A DNA stretch of 64,000 nt from Pseudomicrostroma phylloplanum (lineage: Eukaryota > Basidiomycota > Exobasidiomycetes > Microstromatales): positions 1,240,001 to 1,304,000 of the forward strand of contig BCHS01000002.1 in the NCBI GenBank assembly GCA_039545275.1. Direction: 5' to 3'. Shown here in pieces: positions 30,283-40,608 of the stretch. Every line of letters starts with the position of its first letter. Position 1 is the first letter of the stretch. Both the position numbers and the translations under genes were made by a program. The notes under the pieces were generated by a model, which worked only from the letters and a program-made list of their open reading frames with translations, did no database searches and was not told the origin of the DNA.

Positions 30283-32223
30283 ATGTCGTCGTCGTCGCTG
30301 TCCTCTTCGCCCGGGCCCTCCTCCTCCTCCTCGAGTCTAGTCGCCTCTCTCACATACCCTTTCACGGCATGTCTCCCCGCACACCAACGGCCAACCGCTG
30401 AGCCTTCCAGCTCTTTCCCTGCCCTCTTCGGCCGGAGACATGCCGCATACCAGTCCAGAGGCGCGGGGCCGGGCAGAGACGACTTCGCCTCCCTGCTGAA
30501 TCGCTCCTCCCAAGGCTCGGCCGGACGAGCTACAGGTCCAGACACAGGCTCAGATTCAGAGGCAGACGCCATCTCTCTTCTCTCGGGGATTGCTGCCCGC
30601 TCGCCCTCTGCCTCGACTGCTGCGCGAGCTCGAGCTGTAGAGCGGGCTCGACAGAGGAGGAGGGAGCAGCGTGCTCGACAGGCGGGCTTGTGGGGATTGG
30701 GGGATTGGGCGAGCGGATTGCTGGCTTGTGGACTCTTTGGGAGACCGAAGAGTGAGCGACGGAGCCAGGTGATGGGAGACGATAGAATGGGAGGGGAGGA
30801 GGACCGAGAGTCAGCGCTTCGTGAGCCTCTGCTGGAGGACGAGGGACCCGAGCCTGAGGGGATCCAGCTGCCAGATCAAGAGCCGGAGAGTGGAGAGGAG
30901 GACGCTAGATCCCTCGCTGAGGAGGCTCTGAATGCTCGGATCGTAGCTTCTCAGAAGTTGCAAGCCCAGGACACTCAGCAATTACAGGTCAAGCATACAG
31001 CAGGTCAGACTGCTGAGGAAGACGTGGCAGCTCTTCAGGCAGCAGAAGAGGCAGCCCTCGCCGCCGAGGAAGAGCAGGCCGTACTGGATGCCCAGCGCAA
31101 AGCTGCCGGCAAGGCCGCTAGGGAGGGCTTGCTCACAAGGGAAGCGACAAAAGCACCACGGACAATGTCGCAAGCCGAGATCGAAGCCGAAGCAGAAGCT
31201 GCCGCGGGAGGGTTTGACGTCGATGAGTACGATGGACCTCTGGACGATGGTCGAGAAGAGGAATCGGACCGGGATGGCTATTACGACGTCGATGATGACG
31301 GGAGGGAGCAGGAGCACTCAGAAGCAGATGGTCCTTATTATGACGATGAGGATGCCCAGCCTGCTGTGATACACCACCATCACTACTACGACTACGTTCC
31401 TTCCGAAGAGCATATAACGGACCCGCTTTCCTCTACAGCCCCAATGAGCCCCTCGACTGTCCAGGGCGAGCCCGACGAGACACTCCAAGATGGACCAGAC
31501 GAAGAGGACGAAGCAGACATGGTAGGTCTTGGTCTCGGACCGCGAAGGAAGAGTGCCCACAGCGCCAGTCGCAGCAGTCAAGGCAAAGGCAGGAGCAGAG
31601 ACGGCGGCAGTAGTGCTACCGACAGGGACAGGGAGAGGCTGCGCCATGGCACTGGCTCGCACTCCGGCTCTGGATCTGGATCTGCGACGGGCTCTACGGC
31701 TCTGAGCAAGCGGAGCGGAGAGAAGCACTACCAGTACGCTGCTGCCACACCATCGGGCGTCGGGAGAGAGCTCCCAGGCTGGACTCGGGGGACAAGAGGC
31801 AGTGCTGGGTCGCCTTCCCTTGGCTCCAGTTCAAACAACGGCGCCCGTCGCTACCAGCTTCCCCGTCCTGCAGTAGCCAAGGTAGACGATAGCGCTGCAG
31901 ATGCTGCCGCTGGAGGATTTGATGACTGGGATGTCCCGCCCTCTGCTCCCGGCGAAGAAGATGAGGAGACAGGAGACGACGAGGCCATTCAGGAAGACGT
32001 GTGGGGCTCGCCGAGCAGCCATATCTCGCCGAAGAAGATGAGCTACCGAGAAAGACGCTACTTGGGCAGTGAGAAGGCAAGTGATGGTAGAGGCGACGGT
32101 GGCGCTGCTGGAAGCTCAGATGGCGGACGATCCTCGGGTGGAAGGAGCGGGGGTGGGAGAAGTAGGAAAGAGAGGAGAGCTACAGCGATGGACAATGGGC
32201 TGGAAGAGGCGGATGGGTTGTGA
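30283..32223 (+). CDS. Uncharacterised acidic low-complexity protein
   Basis: A single-exon 646-residue protein of no family I can name. An initial Ser-run precedes a stretch with SDSEADAISLLSGIAARS, then an Arg-rich helix (ARARAVERARQRRREQRAR). A short moderately hydrophobic Trp/Gly/Leu segment (LWGLGDWASGLLACGLFG) follows, then REPLLEDEG, resembling an acidic dileucine sorting signal. The middle is Ala/Glu-rich coiled coil. Two related Asp-rich blocks each start with a variant of AAAGGFD (AAAGGFDVDEYDG and AAAGGFDDWDVPP), and a His/Tyr cluster (HHHHYYDYV) lies between them. The C-terminus is Gly/Ser/Arg-rich. Continuous frame and codon choice support a real gene. Peripheral membrane association is a guess. 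Confidence 0.65.
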   Translation: MSSSSLSSSPGPSSSSSSLVASLTYPFTACLPAHQRPTAEPSSSFPALFGRRHAAYQSRGAGPGRDDFASLLNRSSQGSAGRATGPDTGSDSEADAISLLSGIAARSPSASTAARARAVERARQRRREQRARQAGLWGLGDWASGLLACGLFGRPKSERRSQVMGDDRMGGEEDRESALREPLLEDEGPEPEGIQLPDQEPESGEEDARSLAEEALNARIVASQKLQAQDTQQLQVKHTAGQTAEEDVAALQAAEEAALAAEEEQAVLDAQRKAAGKAAREGLLTREATKAPRTMSQAEIEAEAEAAAGGFDVDEYDGPLDDGREEESDRDGYYDVDDDGREQEHSEADGPYYDDEDAQPAVIHHHHYYDYVPSEEHITDPLSSTAPMSPSTVQGEPDETLQDGPDEEDEADMVGLGLGPRRKSAHSASRSSQGKGRSRDGGSSATDRDRERLRHGTGSHSGSGSGSATGSTALSKRSGEKHYQYAAATPSGVGRELPGWTRGTRGSAGSPSLGSSSNNGARRYQLPRPAVAKVDDSAADAAAGGFDDWDVPPSAPGEEDEETGDDEAIQEDVWGSPSSHISPKKMSYRERRYLGSEKASDGRGDGGAAGSSDGGRSSGGRSGGGRSRKERRATAMDNGLEEADGL

Positions 32224-32376
32224 GCGTGACTGAGTCGAGCTGGGCAAAGACGAAGCCATCGTTCATCCTCTCAAACAGGAGGCCATCTCGCCTTGTATTT
32301 GTACAATTACATTATGATGAACCGCAACGATGTCCCACCATCCAAGGCTGGAAGCGAGGCGATGAGATTGTCTACA

Positions 32377-34391
32377 TCAGAAGTTCATCGGCCTGAACTT
32401 CTTCTTGCGAGGCAGCGACTCCTCCTCCTCAGCAGCCGACCTGCTGCGAGCTCCGTCCGTCAAGCCTGCGCCACCATCTGCCGCACGAGGAGCCTGCGTC
32501 GGTGGCAGCTCTTCCTCCTCGATCGTCTCTTGCTGAATGCTTTCAGCCGCTTGTGCGGCATTGTTTGGGCTTGCCTCGTACTGAGCAATGGACTCGTCCA
32601 TCGTCGTGCTCTCCTCACCGACTCCTGTTTCTGCTTCTATTTCTGGTTCGGCATTCTCTTCCGCCGCCGCTTCGTCCTCTGGCGAGTCGTCTCGCTGCTG
32701 AAGGGATATCCGCTTCGCATCGCTCCTTTCTGCGGCACCCACCGCCGCCGCCGCCTGGCTACTTTTGACCGCCTGCGAGCCGTGCACAACAAGATGGCTC
32801 GCCTCGATATCCCTCTCCATCTCGTCCAGAGCCCCTCCATAGTCGATGCCGTCCCCACAGTCGAATGTGTCATCCGGCTCATCGCCCTCCTGTGCGAGGG
32901 ACAGATGAGGCTCGCTGGTCAGGCGTCGGCGCGAGGTGGCGGGCGGGGCGACAATGCGTGCGCTAGCGGGAGCAGAAGCTCGCGAGAGAGCCGGTTGCTC
33001 TTGCGAGGCTGAGGGGCCTCCCCTGAACAGACTCGTGCTGAAGTCTTCGCTCCGACTTTGGGACTGCATGGGAGAGAGTTGTCGCGGGATAGATCTGCGT
33101 GTATACGATCGAGACTCCGGTGGAGGAGTCGACTCTTGGGGAATTTGAGAGGGCCTCAGCGGCGGTCCCATCAGAGCAGAGGGCTCCTGCGACTGCACGG
33201 CTCCCTGTATCGAAGAGGGAGGGTACTGCTTTGCCATACGCTCGGCCTTCGGTGTCTGTGCTCTAGTCTCCTCAGATCCGTTCGTGGCTTGCGAGCGGTC
33301 TGCTCCAGAGCTTTGCATCGTTGGTTGCGGGGCTTTGCCTACGCTCAAATGCGTGTCGTCCCTTCTTTGAGTGGCGGGAGACGTATGCGAAGCAGCGGTA
33401 GCCCCTGAAAGTTGAGCCTCTTTTGGCGCCGGCTTCGAGTCGGTAGTTGCGATGACCACCTCGGCATTCAAGCTGTCACCGAGAATCTTGATGAAGAGAG
33501 GCTCACCGCCTGCTGAGAAGTGCAACTCTAGATGTGAGCCGATCGCCTCGGCAAAGGCCACAGCAGCTCTGAACTCCTTCAGGGGGAGACTGAGGAATAC
33601 CTCGCCGGATACCTCGTAGACATCGAATTGCGAAGGATCCACTTTCACTTCTGTCTGGATGGACTTTCGTGTCTTACCGACATCAAATTCGTCACTCTTG
33701 CTCCTGACCGAGCAACTGTCAGCTTCGCACCAGAAGCTTATATCTGCGCCTCTGCCCGTGATAGCAAAGTGGAGTAGCCACTCCTGCACGGCTTCTGCGC
33801 CTACGACGATGATGGACGCATTGTCAGGGTTCGCCGAGGGGTAGAGGGCTTCTTGTGCTTCGTAAGTCAGTCGATGTGTCTTTGTCACGCCGAATTGATG
33901 ATGCAGCCGGACTGCAAAGTAGCACTCTTGTCCGTCTGTAATGCTGAACTCGCATCTCTCCAGCTTGCGGCTGCTGCTGGTCTTGAGGCTGGCGAGAAGA
34001 GACCGAGTGTTGACCTGACATTCGAGCTTCTTGGGAGCTTCGCTTGATCTCGAGGAGACTTTGAGCCTGATGTGGTCAAAGAAGCTCTCTGCGAAGACGA
34101 AGGCGCAGAAGGCAGAAGAGGACGAGTTGATGGCTGACACACGGAGAGACGTCTGCAGTACCATCTCGGGAGCGGCTGCGCCACGTGTCGGTCCATCTGC
34201 CTCTACGGGTACCAGTCCCCTGCTGATGTGGAAATTGAGCACCTCTCCGAGCTTACTGAGGCAGGTCAATGCATGGTGGAATGCTACCCGGTGCAGAGAT
34301 GGGAGAGACGTCAATCCCTCTTGCTTTCTGGCTGGTCAAAGGAACTAGCGTTCTCACCTTTGAGTCTATCTGCTGAGAAGGATGCCTCCAT
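32377..34391 (-). CDS. RAD9: DNA damage checkpoint clamp subunit Rad9
   Basis: Rad9 is the subunit of the PCNA-like 9-1-1 clamp (Rad9-Rad1-Hus1) that activates ATR-family signalling at damaged DNA. A 34-nt first exon (34391-34358) joins a long exon (34283-32377), giving 646 residues. Joining produces MEASFSADRLKAFHHALTCLSKLGEVLNFH, the expected start of the clamp domain. Residues 1-300 are clamp-like, with SSSAFCAFVFAESFFDHI and FSITDGQECYFAVRLHHQFGV. The remaining 340 residues are a Ser/Pro/Gln-rich tail with many SQ/TQ and acidic Ser sites, typical of Rad9 tails phosphorylated by checkpoint kinases and CK2. This is the fission-yeast/human type of Rad9, not budding-yeast Rad9. It is divergent from the CNBP-like gene. 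Confidence 0.88.
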
Positions 34392-34730
34392 GTCCGCTGC
34401 GTCTATGCGTGCCACCCCTCACCACCTCGAGGACGTGCGGCCAATAGTGTCGGTCAGTCGGTGCGGAAGTGAGTAACAAGTACCGAGCGTCACTCGCAAC
34501 CTTCGCGCCCCGTCGTCGCGTACAACGGAAAGGGAAGCAGCCACGTGGGAGGCGAAGATGGAATCTGGCGGGGATCGAGGCCGGTGGACTGAGTGAGTGT
34601 GCGCGGTCTCACCCAGTGCACACGACATCAAAGTTTTCCTCCTCGCCTCGTACCCCACTTCTTCCCACTTCGATAACCATCGTCAATACCCTTCTCACAC
34701 AGCCTCACTACCCACTCATATATATCAGAA
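34392..34730. promoter_or_regulatory. Shared promoter of RAD9 and the CNBP-like gene
   Basis: About 340 bp separate the two divergent start codons and must hold both promoters. The sequence just before the CNBP start is ACTCATATATATCAGAA, an AT-rich island close to the ATG. Nothing else stands out. Confidence 0.5.
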
Positions 34731-36059
34731 ATGGCTTTTGCTCAACGAGGATGCTACTCCTGCGGCCAGCGTTAGTGTCTTTGGGACATCGAACAGGACG
34801 GAACGAAAGAGGATGAGTGCGAAGTGTAGTGGCGTGTCGCGTTAACGGGTACATAGAGGGAAGCGCCAGAGGCGCCGCCTTCTTGCTGCCTAGCTCGACA
34901 ATCGGGGACATGCCACCTCAGGGAGGATGTCGTGAGATTATCGCAGCACTGTCAGCGCTCGGGCTCCAGGTGCCATTGGATGCGCAAGTGGAGAGGAGAG
35001 AGAGACCAGCTTGTCACGTCGATGAGATTGTCGCTGTCGCCTCTGTCATCTGTCTGTCAATTGTCCATACCGAGGAGGAAGAAACGACGCCTGTCCTTAA
35101 TCATTGATCCCAAGCGAGAGAGGAGAAGAGCTGACGAGGCGTTAATGTCATCTTTATTCCCACACTACCTACCTTTTTGCCCGCATATTTGGCGTCGTCG
35201 CTGGTATCCGCTTGCTACCTCACCCTTGCTTTGCTCCCCGATAACAGCTGGACACCAGGCCGCTGCTTGCCCTAACGCCGCCCAGGGACCTTCATGCTAC
35301 AACTGCAACCAGCCCGGTTCGTAGCTCGACTCGTCTGAACCTGCACTGCATGTCGACAGGATACTTACGTGTGCTCCCGCTACTTCGTCCCACTTTGCGT
35401 CCTCCCACTACCCGTTTCACTCTACAGGTCACGTCGCTGCCATGTGTGGTATGCCCGCTAAGCCCAAGTCTTGCTACAACTGCAACCAGGAGGGACACAT
35501 CGCCCGCGAGTGCCCCACTGGCCCCTCTGGCGGTGCCGGTGGCGCTTACGGCAGCACCGGCTTCGGTGGATCCGGTGGAGCTTGCTACCAGTGTGGCCAG
35601 CCCGGTCACCTGGCCCGTAACTGCCCCACTGGTGGTCAGATGGGTGGTGGTGCCTTCGGTGGATCCGGCGGCTACGGTGCCCCCAAGACTTGGTGAGTAC
35701 AAGTTGACGTCTGAAGCGATGCTGGCGGCTCGGAGCAACGTGTGGCTAAACTCCACCGATCCTCTCTCTCTCTCTCAGCTACTCGTGTGGTGGAACTGGA
35801 CACATCTCCCGAGAGTGCCCCAGCGGTGGTGGTGCCGGTGGTGCCCCCGGTGGTGGCCAGAAGTGCTACAGTGAGTTTTCACGGCATGTTTACGCTCCTT
35901 CGTCAACGAGGACATCTAACACCCTATCCTCTACCTCCTTGCGATCCTACAGACTGTGGAGAGTTCGGCCACATCAGCAGGATGTGCAGCCAGCCTCAGC
36001 AGAAGAGCTGCTACAAGTGCGGAGCCAACGACCACTTGTCTGCCAGCTGCACCCAGTAA
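34731..36059 (+). CDS. GIS2: CCHC zinc-knuckle nucleic-acid-binding protein, CNBP/Gis2/Byr3-like
   Basis: Five exons (34731-34770, 35248-35316, 35428-35692, 35779-35870, 35953-36059) encode 190 residues with exactly seven CCHC knuckles, the number in yeast Gis2 and human CNBP. They start CYSCGQPGH, CYNCNQPGH, CYNCNQEGH, CYQCGQPGH, CYSCGGTGH, CYNCGEFGH and CYKCGANDH, each spaced C-x2-C-x4-H-x4-C. Gly-rich linkers separate knuckles 3 to 6. These proteins bind single-stranded G-rich RNA or DNA and associate with translating mRNAs and stress granules. Introns 1 and 2 have atypical donors (GTTAGT, GTTCGT), and intron 1 is 477 nt, several times longer than others here. Retention of either gives an immediate stop. 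All splice joins complete a knuckle, so the model is strong. Confidence 0.93.
35763..35778 (+). repeat. CT tract at a splice acceptor
   Basis: A pure CT dinucleotide run forms the polypyrimidine tract and acceptor of intron 4 of the CNBP-like gene. Length changes here could affect splicing. Confidence 0.7.
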
Positions 36060-36311
36060 GCGACGGGTCTGCTCAGTGTCTTGATCCTTTTCGCTACGCG
36101 TATCAACGGTTGTGATTGCGCACTTTGTCAACATTAGACTCTCCGCTTGTCGTGTCTTGTTGATTGGTTCTCTCTTTGTCTACTGCATCGCAACAACGTT
36201 CCTGATAGCGACACACTTTTCACTGTTTGATGGATGGAGTTGATTGAGATCACTTGGACTCCCCACCCGAGCGCTCGACCGACGCTGACAATCCCGCCAA
36301 TGACCTTTCAA

Positions 36312-38163
36312 TTACATCCTCCTTCTCTTCTCGCCCGTGGCCACCTTGCCAGTCTTGTCCTCTCCTCCCGCCGCCGCAAGCCTCCTAGCCCACTCGATGA
36401 GCAGTCTCGTTGGCCTGCCAGTCATGCAATACTTGTCCTGGTACGGCAGATCAAAGTCCGACTCCATTGTCCCTCCAAGATCGAGATGAGCAAAGCGCGT
36501 GCGAGCAGGCACGCCCTTCTCCCTATCCTCGAGTCCCTCGACGAACTGCTTGAGGAAGATGGCAGCAGCGCTTGCTCCGGCTGGGCGACCGACGTTGCAC
36601 AGGTCGGCAGGCTGCGAGGCTCCGCTGATCGAGTAGAGGTAGTCGTCGTCCAGTGGCATGCGCCACACCCGGTCGTTCTCGGCTTTACTCGCGGCGAGGA
36701 GCTCGTGCCAGAGACTTGGGTCTTCGACAAAGGCACCCGTGTAGACTGTTCCGAGGGCGATGCGGATAGCTCCGGTCAAGGTGGACAGGGTGATGAGAGT
36801 AGAGGGCTTGTGCTCTCGGGAGACGTAGGTCAGGCAATCAGACAGAACCAGACGGCCTTCGGCATCAGTATTGTCGATCTCTACCGTCAAGCCCTTCATG
36901 CTCTTTACGATATCTCCAGGCTTCGTGGCCGAGGGACCAGGCATATTTTCCGTCAAAGGAGCCACAAAGACGAGGTTGCACCGGAGCCCTAGCTTGGCGA
37001 TGGCCAAAGTAGTAGCCAGTCCTGATGCAGCTCCCATCATATCTCCCTTCATTAGTTTCATGCCCAACCCAGGCTTGATCGAGATACCACCAGTGTCAAA
37101 GGTAATTCCCTTTCCTACCAAACCGATCGTAGGCACGTCATCGCCGCCTCCCGGGTACTTGTAGTGCACCTCGAGCACCTTGGCCGGCTCGTCTGTGCCA
37201 TGAGTTACTGACCAGAAGCAGCCCATGCCTTTCTGCTTGGCCCACTCTGCATCGTGGACAATGACTTCGGTACCTGCGACATCGCTAAAGAGAGCCTGGG
37301 CGCGCTCACAGAAGAGCGTAGGCGTCATATAGCTGGAAATGAAAAGACCTCGGTTCAGCTCAGAGCTTCGACTCTTGACGCCGCTGCTGACCTCGGGGGA
37401 CTCACTTGGCAGGCGTCTCTGCGAGCTCTCTACTCAGATTCTGCGCCTCTGCATAGGCAGTCCCCGTCTGCCAACTGAGCGGCACGTCTCCACCAACGGC
37501 GTCTTCGGTGTCCAGCAGCTCTTCCGCCTTGACGTCTGATGCGGGCACTATCTCGATTTCTTTGCCGCCTTGCTGCACGGCTGAGCACTCGAAGGCATGA
37601 CTGCCTGCTGCGCCGCGAGTGCGGAAGTGGTTCGTTTGGTACGTTGCGAGGAGTGCTCCAGTAGCAGCAGCGTGCGGGGAGACGGTCGTCTCCACACCCA
37701 GCTTGCGCTGGGGAGGAGCAGAGTCGCTGCTCTTCTGCGCGGGACCAATGTCTCTGAGGGCCCTGACACCCTTTGCTACCGCGACTCTGATCCTCTCGAG
37801 GTTCTGATTACGCAGGTACTCGCCCTCGTTCCCATCATCTACGGCGTCAGGCCCAGTCTTGGGAACGTAGGTGTTCTGCTTGCCAAGCGATACTGCAGCG
37901 TAAGGGGTAGACTCTCCGTACAGCAGGCGAGTAGTACCTGCTTTGGCAGCGTCTGCTCGAGATGCGGTCCATTGCGATTGTAGGTTGCCTGACTCGCTGC
38001 TGGGTGCGTTGACCTTGCCATCAGCTGAGACGGTGATGACTAGAGCGTCAGCGGAGGAAGCCATGGTCCGAAGGTTGAAGCGTAGGACGGTGTTGACGGA
38101 GCTGGAGAGCTGAAGTCTTGGACGCAATGCGGGTATCGTCGTCCTGACGGCTCTGCTGAGCAT
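36312..38163 (-). CDS. Leucine aminopeptidase, M17 family
   Basis: Two-exon gene (38163-37406 and 37332-36312), 592 residues with the longer start. The dizinc catalytic domain is C-terminal: GLVGKGITFDTGGISIKP with metal and catalytic lysine residues, MKGDMMGAASG, and the family signature NTDAEGRLVLSD. The N-terminal domain is less conserved, as usual. The splice completes the conserved TPANYMTP segment. M17 enzymes remove N-terminal residues, preferring leucine, and form hexamers. Two starts are possible: 38163 gives an Arg-rich mitochondrial-like leader (MLSRAVRTTIPALRPRLQL), and 38064 (MASSADALVI) gives a cytosolic protein. A C-terminal Lys/Arg cluster (GEKRRRM) is present. It is divergent from WASP, with 273 bp between starts. 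Confidence 0.93.
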
Positions 38164-38436
38164 TGGGTCAGGAGGCGCAGTTGTCCGGGGGGCAATGCTG
38201 AGTGTACTGCTCTGTCCCTTAGGGCGACTCACTCACGCCAATCTTCCCATTAAGTCGTAGCCGATCATCGGCCGACGCTCGGTCGCTTCGCGTTCAAACT
38301 CCGCCCCTTGGCTGAAGCGGTGCCTCGCAATCGCAGCCGGAGATGCGCTCCACCTCTGCTCTCCACGCATCTCACACGATCACAGTCTACCATCTCACCA
38401 TCGCCCTTTGAACCTTACCAAGGGGTCACAGCCGAT

Positions 38437-40080
38437 ATGCCATCGTCAAGTACCATCGATGCTGCGGCCAAGTCCAAGATTAAGTCGTCCCTGCCCTCGT
38501 CGCAGTACAAGATCATCACAGCCACAGTGGCCAGGGTGTATGCTGCCATTGGAGAGGGCGAATGGGCTTACACGGGGATTGAAGGAGGGCTGGCATTTGT
38601 CAGGATACAGAGTGGACCGACGGCAGACAAGGGCGCTTGTGGGTTCCGGGTCGTTGATCTGAAGGTGAGTCAGCAGCGAGGTGTTCACAGACTACTGATA
38701 AGAACCGACGTTCCTGATCGATGCCCCTCATTCTCATCACTCCTGCTGTAGGGCACCCGGGGTGTCATTTGGGACCATGACATCTATGAGAACATGCAGT
38801 ACAATCAAGACAGGAGGTTCTTCCACACCTTCGAAGGAGACCAGTTTCTGATTGCCTTCTCTTTTGCTGAAGAGAAGGAGGCGGATGACTTCTTCAAGAA
38901 GGTCCATGGAAGGTCCAAGTATGGTGAGTCGAGGCGAAAGGAATGGCCTCCTACGACTTTCAGCGTCGGTGATTGACCCCGTTTGACAACATCTCGCATC
39001 GCAGCCAAGTCCTCTTCCAAGTCAAGTAGTGCTGCTGCTGCATCCAGTAGCTCCAGTCCAGCGAAGAAGAAGAAGGCCCCCAAAGGGGGCATTGACAAGT
39101 CGATGATCTCCGGGCCCACGGGCTTTCAACACGTAGCGCACATGGGCTTCTCGTCAGAGAACGGCTTCTCCTCTAATAACGTTGACCCGACCTGGGCTGC
39201 CCTACTGGACCAGCTCACTAGCATGGGAGTCAGCGAGAAGGACATCCAGAAGAACGAGAAGTTCATCAAGGACTTCGTGGGGCAGAGAGGTGGGCCGAGC
39301 AAAGCAGCTGCCCCTGCTCAGCCGAAAGCCAAGAAGGTCCCGCCTCCAGCGCCGAGCAGAGGTCCAGCGTCCGCAAGAAAGCAGCCTCCTCCGCCGCCTG
39401 CACCGCGGTCTCGTCCCGGTGTACCACCCCCTCCTGCTGCGCCTTCAGCACCTTCAGCTCCCCCTCCGCCTCCATCAAGACCAGCAGGAGCGACCTCTGC
39501 TCCACCCCCGCCTCCTCCCCCACCCGCACGGCCCGGAGCCGGTGGGCCGCCTCCACCTCCGAGTCGTCCGGCAGGTCGCACATCTTTACCGCCTCCTCCA
39601 GCCCCGCCTCCGCCCGCAAGAGGAGGAGCAGCTCCTCCACCCCCACCTCCCCCTCCCACATCTGGCCGCGGCGGCGGAGGTCCCCCGCCACCTCCTCCCC
39701 CCGCAGCTCCCGCTGCCCCTGCACCAAGCGAGCCTCGTGGCGCCCTCCTGGCCAGCATCCAAGGCGCTGGCCTGTCCAAGCTCAAGAAGACGGACCCAAG
39801 CGTCATCAACGACCGCAGCGCAGTCAGTATCGGCGGTAGCGCCGCACCGGCGCGTCCGAGCGGAGGCGCCCCGCCTGTCCCTCCCGCTGCTGCTGCCGCT
39901 GCTGTTGGCGCTGCTGCTGGAGCCGGTGCGGGAGCTGCGGCCATGGCGAGTGGAGGCGGAGATGAGGATGGAGCGGCTGGAGGTGGGGATCTGGCTAGTG
40001 CACTGGCGGCTGCTCTCAGTCAGCGAAAGGGCAACATGGGCGAGAGTGACGATGAAGAGGATAGCGAGGACGAGTGGTAG
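38437..40080 (+). CDS. LAS17: Wiskott-Aldrich syndrome protein homologue (WASP/Las17)
   Basis: Activator of the Arp2/3 complex at cortical actin patches. Three exons (38437-38664, 38752-38923, 39005-40080) give 491 residues. The WH1 domain spans about residues 20-135 (KIITATVARVYAAIGEGEWAY, then DHDIYENMQYNQDRRFFHTFEG). A Lys/Ser linker follows, and then ISGPTGFQHVAHMG, which matches the CRIB consensus I-S-x-P-x2-F-x-H-x2-H-x-G. Next is a long polyproline region with PPPPP blocks for profilin and SH3 binding, a WH2 actin-binding motif (ALLASIQGAGLSKLKKT), an Ala-rich linker and the acidic Arp2/3-binding end EEDSEDEW with the conserved terminal Trp. All expected modules are present and in order, so identity is secure. 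Confidence 0.95.
39106..39147 (+). other. CRIB-like motif coding segment in WASP
   Basis: Encodes ISGPTGFQHVAHMG, a full match to the Cdc42/Rac-binding CRIB consensus. It sits between the WH1 domain and the proline-rich region, where animal WASP carries its GTPase-binding domain. Budding-yeast Las17 is generally described as lacking a CRIB. Confidence 0.7.
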
Positions 40081-40608
40081 TCGGAGATGCGAGAGATTTA
40101 AACGAGGGGAGCGAGCGCCAGTGTCCGGTGTGCGATGTCCGGAGTACGGCAAACTATGGAGACCTGTGCGTGCTGATGTAGGCTTGCTTGCACGCTGCTA
40201 ATATGTAATGCTATCGTCATCCTCTGCAGAGGCACCCCTCATTGAAAACCTCCCTGAGCGGTGAACAATCCACTCAATGCGTAGAAAGTTTCAAACTCTT
40301 CAGTAGACGCGTATAGGTGAAGACGCAACAGAAGCAAAGTTGTACAGTAAAGCGAGCCCGGTGTGCTCCGCGGAGGGTGGGTGGGTGAGTTGGAGAGAAG
40401 GAGAACAGTGGAACAAAGAGAAGGCCCCAATTACGTACTTGGACTGGGCCTGTCGAATGATGATGATGATAAGTGATACGAGGTGCAAGGGACATTGGTG
40501 ACTGTGATACTGCTAACTCTGACCCGGTCATGATTCGATCCCTTGAACTCTCGTCTCCCTTCCCTTCCCTTTCCTTCCTTTACCATCGACATAGGTACGC
40601 ACGCACGA
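40081..40608. other. Convergent 3' region
   Basis: About 530 bp between the stops of WASP and the PH-domain gene. It contains ATGATGATGATAAG-type simple sequence near 40458 and AT-rich stretches suited to polyadenylation. No gene is supported. Confidence 0.5.

Noticed and set aside
30003..30572. Minus-strand frame of 189 residues overlapping the start of the acidic protein gene
   Set aside because: It mirrors the Ser-rich plus-strand start, has no recognisable domain, and lies over a longer continuous frame.
34771..35247. C/D-box snoRNA in the long CNBP intron
   Set aside because: A CGATGAG near 35022 and a CTGA near 35131 are poor and too far apart, and no terminal stem was seen; kept only as a question under the intron finding.
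39266..40201. Long antisense and shifted frames across the WASP proline-rich region
   Set aside because: They mirror CCN/GGN codon repeats of the polyproline tract; Gly- or Arg-only composition and the clear WASP domain order show which frame is real.
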